64,000 bases of DNA from Mesaphorura yosii. Lineage: Eukaryota > Arthropoda > Collembola > Poduromorpha > Tullbergiidae. Below are positions 37,872 to 48,749 of this stretch, one piece after another. Both the position numbers and the translations under genes were made by a program. Numbering within the stretch: position 1 is the first letter of the stretch; each line of letters begins with the position of its first letter. The stretch spans positions 124,001-188,000 of the forward strand of contig WIXG01000039.1 of the NCBI GenBank assembly GCA_009869945.1. Direction: 5' to 3'. The notes under the pieces are model-generated. The model ran no database searches, had not been told where the DNA came from, and saw only the letters and a list, made by a program, of their open reading frames with translations.

Positions 37872-38441
37872 ATGGCGAGCAAGACGGTCTTCATTGCATT
37901 GTGCCTTGTTTTAACCGTGATTTGGATCGACTCGGTGTTGGCGTCCCCTGTTTTTGTCCATTCAGTGGGCTCCGCAACTGACCCTGCAGGAATAAACGGT
38001 CAGTAAGCCCAATGCAATTTCTCTCAATTTGCTATAGATAAAAATTGACGGTATCACGTATCGCCATGATTAGCATGCAGTTTTTACCTGTGAAATATTT
38101 GCTTTGGTTTTTAGGATTGGTTCCTGTTAAACCGAATAAGATTCTGGGTAGAATTAGAAATATCTACATTTCGTCGTCCCATCATGGGCAGTCGCGAACG
38201 TAAGGACCGCACCGCCGCTACCATTGTTATTATGAAGTAACACGAACAATTGGGTAGGGTGAAGACGACGGGGGATTACTCCAAATTCAAGATCATAGTC
38301 CCTAAAGAGTTTCCTCTTGAATTCAGTCAGCTCACGATTTACACAGATTTGGATGATTCGTTGAAGAACTCACAATTTTTCATTCGCATTACCCCAGGCA
38401 TACGAAAATTATATTTATGTATTGTCAATCAGCTTTTATAA
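37872..38441 (+). CDS. Small secreted protein of unknown function, two possible splice forms
   Basis: The ATG at 37872 opens a clear signal peptide (MASKTVFIALCLVLTVIWID), with likely cleavage after SVLA near residue 24. Two in-frame models exist. Model 1 joins 37872-38002 (strong donor CA|GTAAGC) to 38258-38441, giving 104 aa. Model 2 joins 37872-37998 (weaker GTCAGT donor), 38115-38199 and 38258-38441, giving 131 aa. Both keep phase and end with the same hydrophilic domain (VKTTGDYSKFKIIVPKEF, then an acidic LTIYTDLDD stretch) and a TAA at 38439. The 38257 acceptor has a poor pyrimidine tract. Without splicing the first frame ends at 38006 after 44 aa. Only one cysteine occurs after the signal peptide, so a disulfide-rich peptide is unlikely. 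The family was not recognised. Confidence 0.5.
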
Positions 38442-38445
38442 TAAA
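38440..38445 (+). terminator. Poly(A) signal overlapping the stop codon of the small secreted-protein gene
   Basis: AATAAA overlaps the TAA at 38439-38441. Confidence 0.5.
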
Positions 38446-39464
38446 TGTTCTCGTATTTAATCTTGTGCAAAATTCAAGTTTGTGTTTGTAGATTCTTTCG
38501 GTCTTCAATTCACAAAGGTCAAGCCAGTTGCAATTTCAATTCGATTGTGCTCTTCTACGAACGTTCCTCCTTCATGTCCGTATTCTATATGTATTATCTT
38601 CCAATTCTATTCTCTTAATCAGATTAAAAGTAAATGTGGTCTCATGATGAAATGAAATGGGATGGACTTTTTTCTTTCGTCGACTTGTCCAGCTACGGCA
38701 CGGTTCCAGAGTCATAGTCGTACTCGGATCTTTGCTTGTTTATTTTGTGATTTTTTGTACACTCGGACATTTGACAGCAAAACACAAGAAAAACAATGGG
38801 AAATTACCAGAAAGTACACAGAGACCATTATTTCGGTGGGATTGGCTCTTACTGCGCTGCTGAACAAGGACAATTTCTCATGAGCAATGACAAGGAACCA
38901 AAAGAAGTCAGACTCGGATTCTGGGCTTGGTCGTGGTCTTTACGTCTGTCGGCAATGGAAGCTGAATCGACAAGAAACAAGAGAAATGGAAAGTCAAGTT
39001 GACTGACTGACTCTGAGAGAGTTGGTGACTTGTGACTTGACTCGGCCGACTTGCTGTCGCGTCGTCCGTTTGACATCCTATAGATGGATTACGGGAATTT
39101 GTACTTGTGATGGACTAAACTGGACATGGGTATGGGTTGTTTTAGGGCGATTTGCCAATCTTGCGATTCTTGCGATTGCGACTCACTGGTGGTTTTAAAT
39201 TTTATAGTGGTATTAGCCTAGGAGTTAGTACAAAGAAATAAAGCCATAAATAGAGCAATCATTGAACGTAGCTGTTTTCCGAAAAAAAAAATTGGACGAA
39301 TCTTTACTCTTCACTCTTCCATCTGGAATCTGGAACTCGTATGCAAAAAGTGCAGTAATGTTGTGCCATGTGATATATATTTTTTATCGCAGAGCTGAAG
39401 TCGAAGCACATAATAGATGCGTTATGGCATAACATGCTCTTGAATACTGCACTGCTTTTATGGT

Positions 39465-39548
39465 GGCCCGTTAGCTCAGCTTGGTAAGAGCGCCGGCTTA
39501 CTGATTTCAGTGTTGCGGTTGTCGCAAGTTCGAATCTTGCACGGGTCG
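39465..39548 (+). tRNA. tRNA-like sequence (tRNA gene, tRNA pseudogene or SINE head)
   Basis: The acceptor arms GGCCCGT and ACGGGTC pair over 7 bp with one G-T. The D-arm is GCTC/GAGC around AGCTTGGTAA, and the T-arm is GCAAG/CTTGC around TTCGAAT. These carry the usual internal A- and B-box elements of RNA polymerase III. A TTTTTT run follows within about 10 bp. The anticodon region is abnormal: the expected 5-bp stem is weak (C-G, G-T, G-T, C-G only), and the loop is replaced by an ACTG-ATTT-CAGT hairpin. No anticodon can be assigned. Total length of 84 nt would allow a short intron, but a decayed or SINE-derived copy is as likely. Confidence 0.5.
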
Positions 39549-40343
39549 GTTTATTTTTTGCTCCTTCATTTTAAGATCCCAGTGACTCAAATCGACTTGT
39601 CAAAATTCAATTCACCGATTTCAATGAACCCAGCGTATTTTGGGATCGAGTCGGTGTGTGAGAAATGCATGAAAGACCCAAAATTGAAAAGACTTTCGTC
39701 ATGTGCCTGGCGACTGCGACTTCAGAAATCCATGACTGCTACGATCTCACGATGAATTGAGACGGCGTCTCCTGGAAACATTCTGGAAGGAGAGCCGAGG
39801 GAAATATCCATTAAAAACAAACAATAAGGTTAATAAGATTAAGGACTGATGCATGCATGCTATTTACATTTTTCAAAAGCTGCGAATGGTGAATTTATTA
39901 TGTTCCAAGAAAAAGTGGACTCGACCCAGATCCCAGTTCAAGCCACAACGGCAGCTTGCAATGGAAAGCTGAACTGAGAACTTACTGAACTTATCGAAGT
40001 TGATTAATTTGAGTCTATTTATAAATGCATTACTGAAGCACGCCGTTGTGTGGCAGCGTGGCCGTGGTAGAGGAGTCAGTCACTTAATCCCGGCAACATA
40101 AATCTGTGCATTGCTGTATCGACTGCACAGCAGCAGGCCGTCACCGCATGCTGCCACTGTGGCCTGGCGTTGATGGGCTGAGCTGTCACTGTCAAGTGTT
40201 ATTGGCACATCTATTACAAGAATATAACACTGGTGAAAGCTGTGCAAAGATATGCCCGCCTTGAGTGCTGTGCCTGCTTCGCTAAAGTGTTTCCGTCGTT
40301 TCCAATAAAATAAAAATTCAATTCTCAAGTTGTAAGTCGCAGC

Positions 40344-40363
40344 CGTGCGCGTGCGCGCGTGCA
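40344..40363. repeat. Alternating CG/TG purine-pyrimidine tract
   Basis: Twenty bases of strictly alternating pyrimidine and purine, rich in CG and TG steps. Confidence 0.6.
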
Positions 40364-43300
40364 AGCGTGTGTGGGCGAATGGAAGAAAAATGGAGAGCTT
40401 TATTGTCATTCATCCGTCCATTCTCGATATTTCTACAGATTATGACATTCATGATTCATGTGCATTTTTCACTGTATGACGGGGTTGGTTCGTCATTGAA
40501 CTTCTTCGATCACGTAATTGACGGATTTCTTGATGGCTATTATTAGCCTCTATCATCTAATCATTTTCTTTATTCCATGAATCGGCGAGCGTGCGACAGA
40601 TGATGCGGGCACATTTTGCTGGCATTCTCCATCCTTTAACCAGAATTCGAATTTGAATGCATTATTCAATACTCTTGTCACCGTCACCCCAAACTATTAA
40701 AATGAAAGTCACTCTTCTTGTTCCTGGCTAAATGATCAAAGCCCACAGCGCGACGGGCGCTCTGAATTGTTTGGGTTTCACTTTCTTGTTCGCGTTTCGC
40801 GTTTCATGACGCACAACAAGAAACAGATTATCAGAATAGAAAATAGCAAATAGCAGGATTTAGAGAAAAGAAAAATGGAACGGAAATCCTTTTTTTCTTC
40901 TCGCCGCGCTCTTCTTTTTCCGAATTCGGCACCCCTCCAGAGATTTCCTCAAGACAGAGTTCGATCTTTTTCCTTGAGTGCATTGTCGAACTCGTCGCAA
41001 GTCGCCGTCGTGCTGCCTCGCTGCTGCTTCTGCAGAGATCAGTAAGCAGATTAAATTTAACTTTTCTATTTCGCATAAGGTAAGAGCCGTCGTCGTATTT
41101 GCTGTGTGAGGACAAAACTTGACTTTCACTTGAATATAAATATCTTGAAATCTCTTTCTCTGCCTCGCACACGCCGCCTTCTTCGCATTCGCATCTCGCA
41201 TCTCTTTTGTTTTTCCAACTGTCACTTTGATATTTGTTTTTTTCGACTTTGTGATCGTGGATGTTGACAGATACACGCAAAAAGCGCACGAGAGAATGAA
41301 AATGGTAACACCCCGTTGTATCTGCTGGTGGCAAGACGCTGCACTGCGGGCCTGAAACAATATTGCCGTGCTTTGGTTTGCTTTGCTCTGTGGTAATGGT
41401 AATATGAATTTCATTGAGGCAATAACAGCAAACAGCGTGAATGGTAGTGAATAGTGAATAAATGCGGAGAAATGCAGACGTGAATAGTTCAATTGTGTCA
41501 ACGTCAAATAAAATAATATGCATCACACAATCACACTCCGCCGCTGCGAGGATTGAACTCACGCCTCGCGCGGAGAGGGATCACTTATCACTTTAAAACA
41601 AACGAAAGCGGTACCATTGCAAATTGCAAGCAGCAAAGCGACGTCGACGAGTTAGTTCGTTCGTCCTCTTGAGAAAAGTCAGAATATTTAATACATCTTG
41701 CTTTGGCATGAACGTGACACCGGCATGGCAGTGATTTGGCAATATTTTGTCAAGAAGCAGAACAAGATTGACAGGCGAATTCGACTAAAATTAATATCCG
41801 AGATTTATCAACACGTCTCAAGATGAACTGGCCGTTAGGCGTCCTACAGCTATCATAGAAATAGCGATAAATGTCCTGCGCGTCAATAAATTCAGCGATG
41901 CATCTTTTTCATGCTATGTGATCCTGTGTATTTTGTAATGAAAATAATGCGCTTCTTTAATTGTAGCCCGGCCTTGGCTGTTGGCTTGCCTAATTAAAAT
42001 GCAAATCCAATTTGAGCATTTGAGGTTGATTTCTTCCAGCGTTGACGCCCGAATTATCAAGTTTTGGTTTGATGAAAGCCCCAACATCTTAACTCAACCC
42101 GGCACTTGTGAGTTTGTGAAATCCCCATTTCATTTCTTGTGCGACTGCGGCTCGGCTTACGAGTCGTGGCCGTGCGCGCTGCTTTTCTCCTTCATGCTAA
42201 TTTAAATTCGAATTTGTGGAATCACATCTGTTTGAGACGGAAGCAAGTTCCTGAAGAGTCTCCTCTCATCCTCGTCTCAGTCTTGCGCGGGCCTGCTAAT
42301 GCTGACTCTGTTTTCTTTTCAAATGAGCAAGAAAGCGGCTCCCATTTCAAGTTCCACTCACAAGGCAAGTCAAGACTCCAGGTTGAGAAAGATTAAGTCG
42401 GGCCGAGTATCATCACTTCGAGTCGCGAGTCGCTAGTATGGGTTGTACAACAGAATGTGCTTTCTCCAAGTCAGTCCTCAAGTCAAATTTTCGGAGTAAG
42501 AATGAAATTTATGCACTGCATTGTGCATGAGAGTGTACTTGGTACTTGTACTGCTTTGCATAAACTCACAGCTTGGCAGTGCTTGTCGTTGTCTCCCAAA
42601 TTTTATAATAATGATAAGTTTCCGTGTCGGTGTCTGTGCCCATATGACGGAGTCAGTCGAGTTTGAGCCGGGCCAGGCCAAGAGTAAGATGTTCCTGTCA
42701 TTGCATTTTAATTAACGTGAGAAACTCTTCAGTACTCAAGCCAGTCACAGCCAAGCATGACATTTTCCTCATCGTACACGAACCCGAGAAAGTTGGACTT
42801 TCGACTTGGAGTTTAGAAAAGTTTACGCTGTGCCACCGTGTCGTCTCCGGGATGATGAAAATGAGATTTAACTCGAAAATAAAATTTCCAATTTTCTCTC
42901 TATTATAAATGTATTTGCACATAATATTCATTTTCATGGTAAGCAGCGGCGGCAGCGTGGCATATGGTATCATTCGAGGTACGCGTACATCATGTCGCCG
43001 CGTTCTCACTCGCACACGGCTCGGTTCAACTTTTGTGAGGATTTTATAACGAGTTTCAGGTTTCGTAACTTTTATTCGTTTTCATGCATTTAATCAAACC
43101 AAATCATATGGATACGGCACAAAAGAGCACTGAAAACTGAAAATAGATATGCGTGTGTGGTTGGGTCCAAATTCTCTAAATTCCAAATACACTCCAACTA
43201 TTAGGCTTCATATCCGAATTGAATTCGTTTTCATCATTTTCTGTTCCTAAGCAGTAGCACAATTTACTTTGCACAACACTCTGCACCGCAAAGCGTTTCA

Positions 43301-45896
43301 AATCTAATTGACAAAGGCATTTCGTCCAGAGTACTGAATCAGAACTCAATTATTCAGAGCACACTTCACTTAACCTTGGATTCTTGATAACTGATCATGA
43401 GACAGGCACAAAAATTGGCCAGACAAGAGAGCAAAGCATGACGAAGTCTCAATTCTAGACTGGATTACTTCGTGGGTAATTGAATTTGGTAATGAATTCG
43501 CACGAGCCGAGTATTATTCCAAAGCTGGGCTGGAGAAACTGGAGATCTTCTGTGATTGGACTCCAGCACGGAGGCAATTCAGCCCAAACCGCCACCAGTC
43601 TGTCCAACTACAGCTAGAAACTTGTCAATGCCATTATTGTAATGAGTCCTAAAGTGGAGCCTGACTGACCTCACTTTCTTCTTGGATCCGACGTAATTTG
43701 AAGCTCGACCTCGAAAGAAAGCAAAGAGACAAGTGATGATGATGATTAGATCAAGATTAAGTTGTTTTCATTTTCATTTGCTACCAAACCAGCTCGAATA
43801 CTACATTATATATGAAATTAGATTAAGTGACTTATCCTTCCCTTTGCCCTAAACTTGCAACTTGCTAAGCTGCTACTGCCATTTGTCTCGAGCTAATGTA
43901 CTTGATCGTAAGTGCCCCAACTCATTTCAGTTAACTTGTCTTATGATTTCAGAGAACCCATATGGCTTAGAAATTCGCTGTGGAAGGATCGTGCCCGACA
44001 ACCTCGTTTGCCTTGTGCGACTTGTGTCGGCCTAAAGCCCATGAACTGATTTATAAATATTTATCAGGTACTTTCTAGTGTCGTTAGTTCACCTCTCACT
44101 GGAACCACTATATTGCCTGCCTATTGCCTGTGCCAAGGCCAAGTTTCGTCCTAGAGCTGCAGCAGTAACCGACGATTCCCAGTTCTGCACTTGAGAAGCG
44201 AAATAAAGATCTTCCCACCAATTCAATTTGACTCTTGGGAATCCTGCCAAAAGTCCGTCAAATTGATCTGTGCAATTATCGGAATGCTGCAGTCCTGTAT
44301 CCACAGACGAATTCACATTGTCGGACTGCAGCGCAGTGAAATTCTTTCCGAATCCGAATCGTGCCCTGATGGAAAGGAGCATGGGCAATTGTACATTTCA
44401 GTGATCAGTTGTGCCGCTTGATTCGATAGCTAGGCTCACTAGTAGTTAATTATGAACAAATTCACGACGAAAGAGACGGCGTTCTGAGTGTTGTTGAGCA
44501 AGCAAGTTGCGAAAAACTTATTAGTATTTAAAAATGGTTCACTGAAACGCAGTAGTTGGGAGAGAAGTAGAAAAAAGTATTCCAATTAATTTGTTCAGTT
44601 GGCTGAACAGGTTTCCATTCTCTTAGGTCGTATGTCTTCTTTATGATTAGAAAGTAATAGCCAAACCTGCAGTTAGGCAGGCGACGAGCGACGAACAGAG
44701 CAGAACGGGCAATAATATCATCGCTTCATATTTTATATTTCATTAAGACCGTGAACATGGAGAAGTGAGTGAATGCATTAAAAGCCTGCAACCACGTTTC
44801 TTTGTACTTGTAAATTATACTTCTCCTGTTCCAGTTCCAGTTCCATTAAAGTTTTGCAGGACGCGAGTTCATTTTATATTACTCAACAAAAAATGGGGAA
44901 AGTCAAGTATTTTATGATTGATTTCATCTGATTATCTTCTTTCCAGCGCGGCGCTCCGAACACGAATTGCGAATGCTAATGGAAGAATGAAGAACGCGAA
45001 GTAGCGCGCGAGCATGCTTTCAAAAAATTATTATCAGTGAGTATGCTAAACGCAATGAAAATGAAATATGAACCGAAACTGAAGCTAAACTGAGGCTTGA
45101 AGCCCTGTGAAATTAGATTTCTCATTTCGGGGCGGGGAGGCGCGGGATCAGAATTGCGAATCAACTCAGCATCAGCTTAATTCGGAAAACGTACAGAATT
45201 TTAAATGCTGCCAGCATCGCCTACGCCAAACCCGAAGACAACTGAAAATTTTACCTCTTCGACCTGGGATATTTAATTATCCTCGCAATTTTACAGCCAA
45301 CATGCGAAATTCGAATGCACTTGAGAATAAGGATGAACCAATAATATTGATGCTTATATTGACGCGAAGTATTTTCGCCTCCGTGCATCGGCGGATGATG
45401 AATTCGTAATTGACATTTTATGAATTTTTTTAAAAAAATTGAAAGCTACAAGAAAGCCAGTCGATAAAATGTTAGTTTTTATTCAATAATACTTTGCTCT
45501 TACTAAAGCTAAGGTTGAACAACAGAATTTGCAATGTTGTGTTAAGTTGCAAGATGCAGCAAGGTTCATGGCAGCAAGTGTGAACGATATTAATGCTATT
45601 CTAGCAACAGCGAAATGATATAATTAATATTGTTGTAACTGGCAGGTACATTCTTCTGTGGCTCTGGCATGTTTTCTGTTTCTGCACTCTTGTACGAGAA
45701 AAAACTGGTTTGAGTTCTGTTGTGAGCATGAGATTTGAGATTATTAAAAATAGATAAATATTAGTGCCGGCTACACACGCGGCGGCTGAGCCGACAACTG
45801 GGAAGGTGAGACGAGTTCACACAGGGACTATCATTATTAATTACTGCTTTAAGTGCCATTAACAGCACTGAGCACTGGGTTTGGTCCTGAATTCCA

Positions 45897-45902
45897 TTTA
45901 TT
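45897..45902 (-). terminator. Candidate poly(A) signal of dgo
   Basis: AATAAA on the minus strand, 115 nt past the dgo stop codon. Confidence 0.55.
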
Positions 45903-46016
45903 CCATCGGCCAAAGGCCAACGCCAACCTTCCTTATCTGTCCATCAATAATGATAATTATTACGTACGTGTAAGGTTATCATTTGTACGAGTACGTGAGT
46001 ACAAGAACACACGGGC

Positions 46017-48749
46017 TCAGAGTCCGCTATCCGTTTCCGAGTCGACTGGCTGAGGCGACGGGAGTCTCGTCGAAAGCAAGGTTGAAGCACTGGCAAGCAG
46101 CTCGTTCGCTTGGTGCAGCATCTTTGGATTCTTCGCGATTTCTGCCAGGATATTCACACCTCATAAGAAAATTACTTTAAAGGGCATAACGAAGTCTGAA
46201 TGAACTCAGGACTAACCTTTTCTAAAGCGTCGGTATTGCTTCACCCATTCTTTCAGTTTGCTCGCATTAAATTCGTGCTCTTCGTCGTTATCATTTGCTG
46301 GATCTTCTCCGTTCTCGTCTTCGTTCTCGCCCCGATTCTCATTCTCATTGACGTCGCGTTCTCTCGTTCGGCTATTGCGATGTCGATTCTCACCTTGGCC
46401 CTCGCCATGCCCGTCTTTGAGCCTTTCGTTCAGTATCGAGTGCAGTGAGCTTAATTGAGCTTGTGTGTCCAAATGAATTTTCGAGAGCTGGCTTGTCAGT
46501 GACTTTAATTGATCTTCGTACTTCATTGCTTTTGCCTTCCCACTCGCCTTGGCGTGAATCGGATTTGCTCCGGGTTCTTGTTCTTCACGCTGCAATTCTT
46601 GTTTCGAATTATGATGACGATGCCTCGAAGCCTTTTTCGCTGCTTTCGCGGCGTTATGATCATGTCCATGGCTGTGGCCGTTGCTGTGATGACTGTTTAA
46701 TGCCAGCATTGATTGACTGTTATTATTGTTATTACCACTTTGGTTTTGACTCAGTAATGTGTTGCAGTAACATCCCTCGGACACACCCATCGGACCCTAA
46801 TTACATGCCACGAATGTGAAAATTGAAAAAAGGAGTTCAGATCAGGACAGGGCAGAAAATTTGAATATGTAAACGTAAGCCTTCAAGCGTACATGCATGG
46901 CGATGGCAAGACAGACATCGTCGCCAAACCATCAAATTACGCATAATTAATCTTACCTTATGAATATTCCCAGCCAGGTCCAAATAGTACAGCTCTCCAG
47001 TTCGTAGTGGTTCCTTTGGAAGTGAGTCAATATTTGGTTTGGGGAACGTGCCCGTAGCTCGGGTGTGATGGCAGCCGTATGGTGACCATTTTGGTTCATC
47101 AGCGTTATCACTCACTTGTGCACTGCTGCCGCCTGCCGCGGCCGTGTCCGTGTGTGTGCTATTGTTTACTCTTGATTTAGATTCATGGTTTGGGTTCTGA
47201 TTAGGCTTCTTTGAGCCCACACTGCCGCTGCCGCTGTCTACACGTGCGTCAACAATTGTCACAACACCTTTCCGTCTATGCAAATTACTTGATGAATTAT
47301 TATTCCGCGATCCAGATCCTTTTGAACACCCTATTTGGCTCTGACTGCTGCCACAACGGACTCTGTGATCTTTCTCTTCTGACAGCACTGTTCGAGTTCC
47401 AGAAATGCTCTTTCTGCTTCCACTGAGCAGAGCGACCATTTGCTGCCTCAACGTTGGAGGCGCAGTGCCGCCGCCACCGCCGGACGAAGACCCGGAAAGA
47501 GGCGCCCGTTTTTGAGGATGCACAATCGCGGTGGTGGTCGTAATTGCTGTCATCGCCGCTACCGAGGGCCCACTCTTAAATTTAGAAGCTCGCATCTGAT
47601 CACGCTGCATTGGCGTCAGCACATCCGGAGGATTCTCGAGCACATGAAGCACGTCCTGGAAGTCCTTCCTCCTGCAAATGTCTGCCGGTGTCTCGCCCTG
47701 ATTGTTTCGAAGCGTCGGAGTGCAACCCGACTCGAGCAGAATTTTGGTTAATTTCTTGCGATGCATCGCAGAGCTTATATGAAGGGCTGTGTCGCCATTC
47801 TAAACGTGAAAAATGATTCATTATACTGAATCTTGTAGTTTGGTTGGGTTTTCGATAGCGTTCATTCGGCAGCCGTGTAACATACCTTATTTTGAACATC
47901 AGCTTCAGATCTGGCACTAAGAAGAATTCTGCACACTCCAGCGTGTCCATACCTTACACTTGTATGGAGTGGTGTATCACCTGCACGGGGACGGAGACCA
48001 ACACGAGTAAAGTTTAAGTTTTAAGCGTAGTACAAGTAAAACTTGAGCTACTTCGCGTTGGCGGTTGGTACGATCGCTTACCGTAAGTATTCACGAGGTT
48101 CGGATTCGCACCAGCTAAAAGTAGCTCTCGCGTGGACTGATTATGGCCCGCCTGACACGCTAAGTGCAGCGGGGTGAAACCACCGTGATTCTGGATATTC
48201 ACGGTGGACAAGTTGGAGAGAACCTTGACGAGGGACGAATAGCCACGCCACGATGATTCGTGGAGGCTCGTATTGCCGTGCTGCAATTTCCAGACGCTGT
48301 TAGTACTTTACTCTTGACTTGACACAACAGGTCAAAGGTAAGGTCTGTGTCAGTGTGCTTACCGTGTCGTCCTGTATTTCCGGCTTGGCGCCATTTCTCA
48401 GCAGCAACTTGACGATTTCCAGGTGACCAGCTGCAGCTGAAAGCTGAATTGCTGAACAACCAGCCTGAGACAACATGAATCAAAAATACTGCAACAATTC
48501 TATCAACAAAATACTATTCGTAGCTTCAGTTCACACTTACAAAATCCACTTCGTTCACATCTGTACCAGAGGCCAGGATTTTTAGTACGTTCTCCTCATC
48601 TCCGAGAAGGCACGCAGTGTGAAGAATTGGTCGCGCCTGTACAAAGCAAAACCAGTTAAAAATCTAGGAATCCAGTGCAGTCGCAAATCGAAATCTGGAT
48701 GTAGTTAATTAAGCCAGTAATTCCAAGGTACCTGTTGACTGGGATCCAT
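46017..48749 (-). CDS. dgo: Diego/ANKRD6 homologue, ankyrin-repeat planar cell polarity protein
   Basis: Eight coding exons on -: 48732-48749, 48541-48636, 48363-48464, 48082-48280, 47886-47980, 46957-47799, 46217-46796 and 46017-46141. All are GT/AG with matching phases, giving 685 aa. Residues 7-204 hold six ankyrin repeats plus a partial seventh. The order and wording match ANKRD6/Diego (GNTSLHESSWRGY, LHLACQAGHNQSTRELLLAG, NGDTALHISSA). A Ser/Gly/Asn-rich linker follows, then the conserved YGCH...LYYLDLAGNIHKGPMG block, a coiled-coil-like KSLTSQLSKIHLDTQAQL, a His-rich and an Asp/Glu/Asn-rich tract, and a C-terminus ending DSGL. Family knowledge: Diego binds Dishevelled and Prickle at cell junctions in Frizzled planar polarity. 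The start (MDPSQQ) rests on a 6-codon exon with a weak GTACCT donor and is the least certain part. Confidence 0.92.

Larger units (their letters stand above)
38442..46016. other. Intergenic region between the small secreted-protein gene and dgo
   Basis: It holds the tRNA-like sequence at 39465-39548 and an alternating purine-pyrimidine tract at 40344-40363. It also holds two overlapping long open frames on - at 40831-41562 that show no recognisable domain. Nothing else is supportable; the stretch from 41.6 to 45.8 kb looks featureless. Confidence 0.55.

Noticed and set aside
44089-44388. Minus-strand open frame first considered as the last dgo exon
   Set aside because: Its best acceptor needs phase 2, while the dgo donor at 46217 is phase 1. 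The exon at 46017-46141 fits the phase, starts right after a good acceptor and ends with a stop and poly(A) signal.
46445-46819. Plus-strand 124-codon frame
   Set aside because: It is the antisense shadow of dgo exon 7.
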